Source: Persicaria tinctoria (lineage: Eukaryota; Streptophyta; Magnoliopsida; Caryophyllales; Polygonaceae). Taken from it: a stretch of 64,000 bases of DNA. Positions 11,711 to 21,445 of the stretch are shown piece after piece. Made by a program: the position numbers and the translations under genes. Under the pieces are notes generated by a model, which was not told where the DNA came from, searched no databases, and saw only the letters and a program-made list of their open reading frames with translations. Positions within the stretch are counted from its first letter, which is position 1. Each line of letters opens with the position of its first letter. Location of the stretch: assembly GCA_037127255.1 (NCBI GenBank), contig JBANSL010000003.1, positions 16,271,314-16,335,313 on the forward strand, written 5' to 3'.

Positions 11711-12550
11711 TATTGCCTATCTTGTGTTTCTAATAAGCTATTTAATAGTTGATCAACTGCATGGTTTAGATCAATTATAACTTGATCGATGATTATGAAT
11801 TTTTTTTCTAGTTACAGAGAATATCAATTTGTGAATTTGCCTACTATTATTTCCATTGGTCTTTCTTTACTATTTCTACTCCTTCATTCGCTACAAGATC
11901 AATAATTCCGTGAGCTTGGGCTTCTTTTGTTATACTCACATGCTCGTTTGGTATAAGTATGTAAGGTGAATAGAATAAAAATAAATTTTGTATAGAAAAA
12001 TATATCTATATGAGAGAAGAATGTTATTTTTTATGATAAAAATAAGATAGGAGAGGTAATGATTGGAGTAGTATAAGAGATATGATTACCCTTGTTCAAA
12101 TAGGTGATTGAAACCGTTGGAAACAAAACCAATTTTATATAAAAAGTTGAAAGAAAAGAACAATAATTAAATTTTTTAACAATATATCTTAAATTATAAA
12201 TGGACTACGTTCATTTCATTTTCCTTTACTTTTATAAAATTTAAACCAAAACAAGCTCTAAATTGGATTAAGCTTATATAATAAAGTATCGATTTCAAAT
12301 TTATTGAGCTGTTAGATACGAGCTAAATTAATAATTGATTCAATAGACTTTACATTATGACTAAATTAAATTAAACAATAATTGTACGTACAGGAGAAAT
12401 AAAAACATATACAATATCGACTAAAAAGATAGAAAAGCAATATCCAACACGATCCTAAATTACTTTTTGAAAATTTCATCCAATTATAAAAATATAAATT
12501 GATTCCCATATGAGCTAGCTAAGACAATGCAAAGTATATATGAAGGTGTA
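11711..12550. other. AT-rich spacer upstream of the DC1 gene
   Basis: No open frame with domain resemblance. The sequence is A/T-rich and would contain distal promoter of the DC1 gene; nothing specific was recognised. Confidence 0.35.
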
Positions 12551-12678
12551 CTATATATACTCCCTTGTATAACTAGCTACCACACCAATACCATATACAC
12601 TTGCAAGCATTTGTCTAGAATCTCTCTCACTACATACATATATAAACCCTCTTAACTATATATTCAAAAAGAGTGATA
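12551..12678 (+). promoter_or_regulatory. TATA region and 5'UTR of the DC1 gene
   Basis: An actatatatactc stretch at about 12550-12561 is a good plant TATA box and lies about 120 bp before the start codon at 12679. The start of transcription would be expected near 12590. The 5'UTR is short and CT/A-rich. Confidence 0.5.
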
Positions 12679-14676
12679 ATGAGGAGGATGAGTAACTCCT
12701 TCACAAATAGATCATCACCAAGCTCATCATCAAACCCTCATCATCAAGTGAATGTGAATCACCACTACCTGCAAAGCAGAAGTAGCTCATTCAACCAGCT
12801 GGTTCAAGTGCAGTTAAGTAGACATGAGCATCCACTGGTTCAGTTGACTCTCCCCAACCTCTTCACCTGTATGGGCTGCAAGGAGGTTGGGGCCGGCCGC
12901 AGATTCAGCTGCCAAACCTGCAATTTCGAGCTGCACGATTTCTGCGCGACAGCTCCTCCCCAGCTCAAGCTGCACCCCCTCCACCCCCAGCATCAGTTGC
13001 TGCTTCATCTCCCCAAACCCTCAGGCAAGCAACTAGTTAGAACGTGTTTTGCATGTCAAAGATTAATCTAGCTTACAAAGATTATAATCTATATAAAAAA
13101 ATATATATTGATTTAATTTTAGAGTTATATATTAAAATTTTAACCTTTATGGATAGATTAAAAGAGAAATTCTTGTTTCGCATGACAAAATCTATAATGT
13201 TTTACAAAGCTCTTTTTTATTTTTATTGCAAAAAATTTTGTTACACCATTTTAAAAATCTTATCTCAAACAGGGCCTTTGATTAGAAAATTTTACAAAAT
13301 TGCCTATAAATATGATGTTCTTTTTAAACGATCATCCATTATCATTTTGTATGCTTATAAATGTGTAAAAAATGCTAAATTCTTAAGTACGTGTTTTGGT
13401 CTATTAATTATCTTTAATAAATAAACTATAATAATATAATATTTTTTAAAAGGTGTAATGGGTGTTTCTTTTAAATAAACCGGCCTGATTTTGCAAAATT
13501 TCTTAATTTTGTTAAATAAATCAATTTTTTTTAATTATCATATATAGACGGATAGACCACATTTCTGATTTCTCCGTACACACCGACAAAAAGATTCGTA
13601 CATAAATCCTTCGATAACAAGAAAATTTCTCCATCTCATTTGTCACCATACACACCCCTAGCATTCTTGGGGTGTTATTCGAGCCGAACGAGCCGAGCTT
13701 GACATGTTTAAGCTTGATTCATTTGTTAAACGAGCTCGAGCCGAGCCTAATTTTTAAACGAGCTTTCTTTTTTGTTCAAACTCGACTTGTTTTAGTAAAT
13801 GAACGAGCTCGATCCGAGCTTTTTTCGAGTTTTAAGTAGTTTTACTTGGTCATAGCATATTAACTTAAAGAAAATTGTAGAAATTCCATACATTTCGAGC
13901 TATTCGGGCCTAAATCGAACGAGTCAAGTTTTTAACCGAGCTTCAAATCATGTTCAAGTTCGGCTTGTTTAGGTAGCCGAACTCAAGCTGCCCTAATTCT
14001 TGCAAATAACAACCTATAATTGTTTTTTAGGTAACTATAAGAACTTGTATATATTTTTGTGTTGAGGGAAAGTTTATATGTTTCCCTATTAATCTATGGA
14101 ATAATATATATTTAATCTAATTGAAGTATAGGCGGGGGACTATTGAAGGCCAAGTGCGACGTCTGCGGCAAGCCAACCAAAGGCTACACCTACCGCTGCA
14201 CCGCAAGCGGGTGCAGCTACCAGCTCCACCCCACCTGCTCCCTCCTCTCCCCCAAAATGGAGTTCCCCACCCACCCCCACCACCCCCTCCTCCTCCTCCC
14301 CTCCGACGGCCCCCCAGCCGCTGCCGCCCGCAGCCGCCCCTGCGCCGAGTGCAAGCGGATGAGGCGCTCCGGCCAGGCGTACTCGTGCACCTCCCCCGAC
14401 TGCGACTACCTCCTCCACGCCAACTGCGCTAAGACCATGGTCAACGGCCTCCACTCCTACGGCTACAAAGTCGTCGACGACCATAGAGATCGGTCCACCG
14501 TGCTGGGCGCGGCCGCCCGCATCGCGTCCCACGTCGTCATCGGCTTCATCGGCGGCCTGATCGAAGGGATCGGAGAAGGCGTCGGGGACGCTCTCGCTAA
14601 TAACATTGTTGATAAGGGTGGGCGCACCGGTCGAAGCTCCAGGTCGCCCATCCGGGCTCCGGTTGTGACTAAGTAA
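12679..14676 (+). CDS. DC1-domain (Cys/His-rich C1) protein
   Basis: Two exons, 12679-13024 and 14132-14676, encode 296 residues. After a Ser/His-rich N-terminal part come three Cys/His-rich units: the first at about 49-92 (FTCMGCKEV, FSCQTC, LHDFC), the second at about 123-165 (KCDVCGK, YRCTASGCSYQLHPTC) and the third at about 186-225 (PCAECKR, YSCTSPDCDYLLHANC). This spacing is that of plant DC1 domains, which bind zinc. A Gly-rich hydrophobic stretch (about 249-268) follows. The in-frame junction needs a GC donor (CAG then GCAAGC at 13025) and an AG acceptor at 14130-14131; reading straight on meets a stop after 16 more codons. The ATG at 12679 is the first in frame. DC1 proteins are often stress or hormone responsive; the partner here is unknown. 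Confidence 0.8.
13665..13995. repeat. Dispersed repeat in DC1 intron (GAGCTCGAGCCGAGC type)
   Basis: The intron of the DC1 gene holds a block starting ggggtgttattcgagccgaa and rich in gagctcgagccgagc. A related block starts at 19615 with gaggtgttattcaagccgaa. Both share the order of motifs (gacatgttta, cttgattcattt). They are two copies of one dispersed element, probably a non-autonomous DNA transposon. Termini and target duplications were not resolved. Confidence 0.55.
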
Positions 14677-15907
14677 TTCCGATCCCGGCCTATATTTGTA
14701 TATTGCATTTATACATAAATATTTATATTGTTACATATATATATAATTAAAGTAGTGTATATTCTTGATTGTTTAATTAAAGTGATTAATATGTTTGCAT
14801 TGGAGTGGTTGCAAGCTTTGTATCTTTTTTGCAAGTGTTCTCAAGTTTCGTCAATTGTATGTCGTTATCATTCGTAAGAATAAATGTGTGAATTTAAGTG
14901 TCATGTGATTCTGAATACATGTCTTTGAGAAATACTCCGTATTATAAATGAAACAACATAATAAAACAATTGAAACACCATAATCAAATAAGAATTTACA
15001 CAAAAAAAAAAAAATTACAAACATATGAGCAAGAGAAAAACTAATTAAGCAAATTAATGTGGATGGCGATGACGATAGATCGACTGGGGAATATGGGTCA
15101 GCGAGTCGGGGGTGACGCGCTCCTGGCGGGAGTTAGGGAGAAGCGTCATCCCGCCTTTACGATATGCAATGTTTATTGTAAACAAGCTTATCGTCTGTTT
15201 GGTTTGAGCTTTCAGTCTATTGTCTGTTTAGGATTTCATAAGTCTCTTCATATACTCATGAAATGCCGACTGTCGATCGGCCCCTTTGTACCCCTAATCT
15301 GGTTTTGCTTCCTCTAATACAAATCTGGTTCTCGATCGGTCTCTGGACGAGGTAATGTATTGTTGTCGAACCACGTAAATCTCCGTGTCTTTCTTCAATG
15401 TTATCATTTTAGTTATAACAAGTATGAACGTACTAACGAGTTGTATCATCGGGGATCGAAGTAGGTTAGCAGAAACCATAATGAAAAAGCTAAGAGAATA
15501 GCGGATCATGATCGAGATCGATAATCTTCTACTTAAATAAGGATAGTTATGAGACTTGGAAATATATTCTGATCAACAAAAACAAGTAGTCAGACACAAC
15601 CAAGTCCAGCTCCACAAACCACAAAGATTATTGCATCCGCGCTGCGATCAAGAATGAATCAGAGTTGCATTATTTAGGGTTTGTAAAAAGTAGTTTGTGG
15701 GTCTATAATTTAACTGTAACCTACTCACGATCCATACTGAGCAAAGGATTGGTCATATGTTTAAGCATATGACCTAGCTCTTATATATAGTTTATTCTAC
15801 TTGGCAATTGGCACATGACATCATGAGATTGGTGAAGGAAACATATATATAAGTCCCCCTCCCATTGTCCAAACAAAATCAACATCTTCTAATTACCACC
15901 TCTTTTA
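14677..15907. other. Intergenic region, no gene seen
   Basis: Contains the 3' end of the DC1 transcript and then AT-rich DNA. Short open frames at 15057-15317 (+) and 15294-15509 (-) overlap on opposite strands and show no domain. An A tract lies at 15002-15013. No transposon boundary was found. Confidence 0.35.
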
Positions 15908-16129
15908 ATTTTTAAAACCACTCATCACTTTTTTAGTCAGGCATCAAAATGTCCAGAAATATTAGATTGTTACTCTGTATCTTATAAAAAATTACTGTAT
16001 TATATATGGTTTTTTGAAACATAAATTTATTTATTGGGCAACTTTATGAAATCTTATAATTTATAGGTAAGTGCGGTGAAAATACCATAATTTCAGGGTT
16101 GGTTTGTGGAATTTATTCTAGAGGCGTGG

Positions 16130-16217
16130 AACATGAAATAGAAGGCGAGAGGCACATTCGCGTTTCTGAAGCAGGACAGGAAACGGAAGAGGAGGGTTTT
16201 TTCCACTGCTAACTGGT
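16130..16217 (+). promoter_or_regulatory. Non-coding first exon of HSP20-like copy A
   Basis: The sequence ends in gctaactg|gtaagc, a strong splice donor, and the matching acceptor gcaacgcag lies at about 17814-17822, 59 bp before the ATG. This makes a 5'UTR exon and a 1.6-kb 5'UTR intron. The transcription start is unknown, so the left edge is approximate. In copy B the same exon is split by a LINE. Confidence 0.5.
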
Positions 16218-17881
16218 AAGCTTCAGCTGCGAATCTAGCTCTTACATTTTGAAACAATTCACTGCCATTTTGAATTCGTTGTCTAAATCTGTCTTGGTAA
16301 CCCCTTCCGCCATCTTTCTTCGCTATTGAATTTGCATTGAGTATTTGGTTCCTGTAGCTTGCCTTGATTTTGCTGTTGCTCCCCCTTCCAATTTTGACGA
16401 AAAACTAGTTTCAATTGCTGTTAATGAGTCTTGGATGCTGGCAGGTTGCGTTTTATTGTTACTTTCTCGTGGCGAATTTGTTAAATTTAGATCTTCGTTC
16501 GTCTAAATTTCTCTTTGATGTCTGAGGGTTTTACGGGGGTGGGTTTGGATCTTACTGCGACGACCTAGGTTAGGTTGGATCTCTAGCCACGAGCTGGATG
16601 CATTTGCAATCTGAGACTTGCAATGAGCGTGCGAGAGATGGAGGAAGGAAGTTGATCGGGGTTGAAGATTAGGGATTTTCTGAAATTAAACAATGGGGCT
16701 ATTTGCGGTTGGTGAATTAGGGTTAATGTTGGATTTTAGAACTTAGTTTTTAATCTAGATTAGGGGTCAATCTCCTAAAAAACTTTTAGAAAGTGTCATT
16801 GAATCCTTTTCTTTCTGTTTCGAAAACAGAAGAATCCAATTCTTTCAAATGAAATCAACTTTCCTTTTTTGCTTCTAAAGAGTCGTCTAATTGGCATGTA
16901 GCGCGGTGATTCACCTCATAGCGCGCTCCATTTGTCCAACGGAATTTGCCGCCAAAAAAGGGGTTTGTGTGAAAAGTCCCCTTCACATGGTGTTCTATCT
17001 CATAGCACTCTCCATTTGTCTACAAGAAATCTGCAGACATAGTCCCCTTTTTTGTCCACAAATTTTCTAGCAGACAAATGGAGAACACTGTGGACAATTG
17101 GAGATCGCTTTGAGGCAGATCCACCACAAACTAAATGGTAGTCCCCATTTTTAACAGCACAAATTAATAGTAGATTTGGCGCAATTTACATGGAAGATGG
17201 TATAAATTTTCCCTTATTATGCTGCATTTGACATATGAGCATGGAAATCCTATACTAGGAGTTCATTTTCCTGGAATTTGAGTAATCTGAAATCTGAAAT
17301 CTTTCCTGTGGTTATAATGTTCTATTGCCGTTTGAGAAGTCTGAAATCCTATACTAGGAGTTCATTGTCAATTTGAAATGCTATACTATTAAATTGTTAA
17401 ATTCATTGAACTGATTAATCATTGAATTTAACAAATTCAAGTTGTGATTTTACAATGGCACATGCGGAGAGTTATTAGGCCTTCGCTTGTGCTTTAGCTG
17501 GGATATGGCTATTTTAGTTGTCTATCCTTCCAGGTTCCTCCTTTGCAGCTGTCATTGTTAATATGCATTGCTCCTGATTTATTGTTGCGTTCTTTATTTC
17601 CTCTCCTTTTCAACGCAATGATTAATTCATATGTTTTGCTGAAATGATTTGCGTGTTTCCTTAGCTGGGATATGCTTTCTTTATATGGTACCACTACTTT
17701 ATGATAATAGTGTGGCATATATGCTAATTGGTAATATCTCCAGAGCAGTCTAAATATTAGTTTGTGCTCAAATCAAATAGCTTGCAACTTCTTAAGTCTC
17801 CATGCTTCCTTCTGCAACGCAGGTTGGAGTCCAGCTTTGAGCCTGCAAGTTAATTGCTGAAAGTGAGTTGGTGGAATCGAT

Positions 17882-18462
17882 ATGGGCAAGAATCTGAACC
17901 CATCTACTTTCACATCTTCTGTGGTTCTGACTGGAACTGCTCTGGAAGGAACATTTGCACCTCCTATTGGTCATGTTGATATTGGAATAAGCGAATCTGC
18001 TTATTTGTTTCGAGTTGCACTCCCTGGTGTAAGGAAAGATAAATGTAAGTTCCATCTGTGTGGTGTGTACTCAGTCAAAGCTGGGTTTTAATTAATAATT
18101 TTTACTTAAATTATTCGGTTTTGCATTCTGGAAATTGATGAATAAACATGTGCTTAAAGAATGCTGGTATGGAATTCGCAGGTGAATTAAGCTGTGAAGT
18201 TGAACGTGATGGAAAGGTTCATCTTCAAGGACTCCTATCCACCGGGGACTTAGCTAAAAAGAACCCAGGTAGCAAATATGAGATGAACGTGATGCAACTC
18301 AGCCCACCGGGTCCATTCAGCCTGTCATTCAAACTGCCAGGTGAAGTGGACCCCAGGCTGTTCTCGGCAACTTTTAGATCTGATGGAATACTAGAAGGGG
18401 TGGTGATGAAATATGCTGCTGCGTCAGGGGTGCCTGGTGGTAGTGACACAGCAGCTCTGTGA
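17882..18462 (+). CDS. HSP20-like alpha-crystallin domain protein, IDM2/IDM3-like (copy A)
   Basis: Exons 17882-18044 and 18182-18462 join within a Cys codon to give 147 residues. The alpha-crystallin-like fold spans about 32-131: HVDIGISESAYLFRVALPGV, then a strand ELSCEVERDGKVHLQG, SPPGPFSLSFKLPG and the final FRSDGILEGVVMK. These segments resemble the HSP20-like proteins of the IDM2/IDM3 group, which in Arabidopsis work with a histone acetyltransferase complex in active DNA demethylation. That role is carried over from family resemblance only, and IDM2 and IDM3 are longer. A non-coding first exon near 16130-16217 ends at a GTAAGC donor, and its intron ends with an acceptor at 17821-17822, so the start lies in exon 2. 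A 62-bp tandem duplication of the end of the coding sequence lies just past the stop (18435-18558). Confidence 0.75.
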
Positions 18463-18558
18463 AGTTTGCAAGATTTAGTCGTGGTACGTAAAGACTTGGT
18501 GGTAGTGACACAGCAGCTCTGTGAAGTTTACAAGATTAATTTGGTCGTGGTAAGTAAA
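18435..18558 (+). repeat. 62-bp tandem duplication at HSP20-like copy A stop
   Basis: The block beginning tggtggtagtgacacagcag at 18435 is repeated from 18497. It covers the last codons, the stop and the first 3'UTR bases. Copy B has only one unit, so this arose after the segmental duplication or was lost from copy B. The reading frame is closed by the first unit's stop codon. Confidence 0.75.
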
Positions 18559-19308
18559 GACTCTCAAGACTCGTTCGTTGAGAAACGTAGGTTAAGTTGT
18601 AAACAAGTTGTCACAGAGATTCCTGGTCAGATTTTGTGGAAGATTTGTGGGGATGATTTTGGTTTTTAGTTTTTAGCTAGTACTCTAGCAAGAGTCATGA
18701 TGCTGATCGTTCCTTGCTTAAAAATCACCTGCTCTAAGGACCTAACCAAAACGTCCTGATCAGTACAAGACCCGAATCTGAATTGAGTAACCTAATCTGA
18801 ACCCAACTCCGATTACAAGACTTACAAGAGCCCTCAACCCGTGCCCTAACCAAAAATGCGAAGTCATCCGAGCCAATGTGACTATTCCAATCTATCCAAC
18901 CTGATTCGATTGGCAGGTGCATTGGTATAGAATTTTACTGAAATTGATATGATGATAGTAATGACAATTGCATCTTCCATTGAAAATGTTTCTTTCAAAT
19001 GTAGAATAGCAGCAATATAACAACATTGTAGTCCTGAAAAACACAAGACTAGAAATGGCTAGGAAGTTAATTTTAAACTCTGTGATCAAATTTTACATCA
19101 AATATATCATTAATTTAATATTTTAATAAATTTAATTTAACCCAAATCTTTTTTTTTTTAATTTAATCCTAATCTAGATGGTCTAAATTCGAAGGAAAAA
19201 ATATAAAGAAAGTGAATTATCATACAAGTGTCGATGTAGATACATTGCTTTGTAATTTGTATTGTAGGAGTATCCGTGCTATACAAAAGTAACAGCAAAG
19301 CAAGGACT

Positions 19309-19603
19309 TTAATGGCGGAGAAATCTCTCGAAGCACCGAAACCCTAACTTCTCGGCGCAGAACCTCTCCAATTCATCGCCACCTCTTTCTCTACACAATT
19401 CGACCTCGATCTGCTCCAATGCCTCATCCCAGTCAATCCATCCACTCTCCCAGTTGTTGTGGTGGTTGTGATTGCATATGCCGTCCACTATCTCCTGCAA
19501 CCCGACGATTCGACGGCTGAGATTCCTCCGGGCCTCTCTCACGGCCGGATCGGTGCCGGAGACTGAATCTAGCGCTAGAAGCTGCCTCATGAGCTCCTCG
19601 TCG
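19309..19603 (-). pseudogene. BAG5-like gene fragment (3' part only)
   Basis: Encodes the last 93 residues of the BAG5-like protein whose full copy is at 37397-37879. The protein sequence is identical over the shared part, from MRQLLALDSVSG to FERFLRH. The match stops at 19603 (gctcctcgtcga), where unrelated sequence begins, so the IQ motif, the first half of the BAG domain and the promoter are missing. It marks the breakpoint of the duplication. Confidence 0.85.
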
Positions 19604-19614
19604 AGATAAATGTT

Positions 19615-19850
19615 GAGTAGAGGTGTTATTCAAGCCGAACGAATCGAGTTTGACATGTTTAAACTTGATTCATTTGCTAAACGAGTTCGAGCTGGGTCGA
19701 GCTCAGTTTTTAAACGAGTGTATTTTTTTATTAAGCTTGGCTTGTTTAGAAAATAAACGAATTCGAGCCGGACTTTTTTTAGTTTTAAACTGTTCTAATT
19801 GGTCATAACATATTAACTTAAAGGAAGTTTTAAAAATTCTATAAAATTCG
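19615..19850. repeat. Second copy of the dispersed repeat found at 13665
   Basis: Begins gaggtgttattcaagccgaa and carries gacatgttta, cttgattcattt and gagctgggtcgagctc in the same order as the copy in the DC1 intron. It abuts the breakpoint of the segmental duplication at 19603 almost directly. Confidence 0.55.
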
Positions 19851-20028
19851 AGTTGTTATCCACACGGTCAAAGTTTCGCAGAATATACGGTGTCACTGCC
19901 AACTCTCTAAGTCGGCGAGGTGGATGGCAATACAGGCTCACAACCGTTGCCGACTCCCTAAGTCGGTACAGAGATTGAGCTGTAATGGAGGCTACAGAGG
20001 AGGAAGAAAGGAGAAGAAGTGGAGGGTT

Positions 20029-20774
20029 CATTTTTTTTTTTTTTGATAAGGAAATAATTCAAGGCCGGACAGGTCCGGACCTCGAGAGGCCGACAAAGTC
20101 GGCAGACGGCAAGCCGTCAAAGCATACAATATAGTAAAAGAAATACAACATAAAACAACTACCTAATACAACAAAAGAACTACATGAAACAAACCCGGAA
20201 ACCCCAAACCCTAAGCAAATAAACGGACACGGCAACGAGAAGATGGAGACCCGACGTGGTGAAGTGGATAGCGAGCGCATGGGACAGCACAGCTGACACG
20301 ATGTCTCGCCGCCGGAAAGGCGGAAAGCAGCAATCCACGTAGGGCAAAGACGACACCTGGGGAAGTGTGGATCACACGACGTTCCCTTCACCTAGATGAA
20401 GGATCTTCGGAGACCACGAATACCACCAACACGATCACTTCGATCAACCAGGGCCGCAGAACTGCTCCTCAACCGAAACTAACCACGAACCAACAAACAG
20501 AACTCCAACCAACTCGAGAAAATGAAGCACGACCGCGAGAGGGCAAAGAGCGCAAGAGAACCGGATTTATTTCAGTTGTGTTATAATCGGAAAGATTTTA
20601 TATTTTTCCTAACGAGCAAAATTTGAAGCCCTCAAGTCTTTTTTCCTTTTATTTATTATCATTTTCTTAAAAATCGGGTAACTTTGGGCCCAAGGAGTAG
20701 CCTTGGGCCCAAAGAACGAAATAGGGTTCAAAGGGGCGGGTCACCCCGTGTCCAAGGAGCAGCAAGGGCAACGC
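20029..20774 (-). mobile_element. Non-LTR retroposon, 746 bp, with 14-bp target duplication
   Basis: Flanked by exact direct repeats agaagtggagggtt at 20015-20028 and 20775-20788. The left end starts with a T run (20031-20044), the poly(A) tail of a minus-strand insert, and the preceding minus-strand text ends ttattt-cc-ttatc, common at plant LINE tails. A 110-codon minus-strand frame (20059-20391) has no recognised domain. It is either the 3' end of a severely truncated LINE or a long SINE-like element. The right end carries two cttgggcccaaag-type blocks. Confidence 0.75.
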
Positions 20775-21004
20775 AGAAGTGGAGGGTTAAATGATTTATC
20801 AGTATATATTTGCCAATGGCCTGAGGCCAATACAAACACACAATCAATGGGCCGAGCCTATTAAAAAAAGACCTAAATAATACCATAAAATAAATTATTT
20901 AATAGCTCACGAAATCCCTTATCAGCCACAAAACTGAAGCCGACAGAAATTGCCCAAGATGTCGACCTAGGATGTCAGTACCTACATCCTTTCTACTCGT
21001 ATAG

Positions 21005-21018
21005 GAATTCGGCACGAG
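21005..21018 (+). other. Exact match to a cDNA-library EcoRI adaptor
   Basis: The 14 bases GAATTCGGCACGAG equal the EcoRI adaptor end used in common lambda ZAP-type cDNA libraries. In a genomic window this may be coincidence, or a trace of cloned or contaminating sequence in the assembly. The bases around it show no vector sequence that I recognise. Confidence 0.4.
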
Positions 21019-21445
21019 CATAAATCGTACGGATCCAGGAATTAGGCAAGGGCACCGTGCGAAGGGCGAGATGGAACAATGCGTGTAGAAGGTCCATTTT
21101 TAAAACTACTCCTCACTTTTTTTTAGTCAGACATAAAAATATCCAAAAATATTATATTGTTACTTGTATCTATTAAAGCCAACCGATTATAATTTCTAAC
21201 CAAAATATTCAAACATAAATTTATAATTTATAATTTATATAATGATTTTTGTTTAAGCATAAAAATGATTATATGGTTTTTTGAAACATAAATAATAAAT
21301 TTATTTATTGGGCAAATTTATCAAATCTTATAATTTATAGGTAACTTCGGTGAAAATACCATAATTTCAGGGTTGGTTTGTGGAATTTATTCTAACATGA
21401 AATAGAAGGCGAGAGGCACATACGCGTTTCTGAAGCAAGACAGGA

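Larger units (their letters stand above)
15908..19603 (+). repeat. Segmental duplication, copy A (compact)
   Basis: This 3.7-kb segment matches copy B (about 21097-37690) in the same order: promoter region, 5'UTR exon, long 5'UTR intron, HSP20-like coding exons, downstream spacer, and the 3' part of a BAG5-like gene. The match begins near tttttaaaaccactc (15908) and ends at 19603 inside the BAG5-like coding sequence, after which copy A runs into unrelated DNA. Copy A lacks every large insertion seen in copy B. About 220 bp at 17250-17473 has no counterpart in copy B. Confidence 0.85.

Noticed and set aside
13044..13424. 126-codon frame inside the DC1 intron
   Set aside because: AT-rich intron translated into Phe/Lys/Ile-rich sequence, no domain.
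14121..14532. Pro/Arg-rich and Gly/Val-rich frames over DC1 exon 2
   Set aside because: Shifted and antisense readings of a GC-rich real exon.
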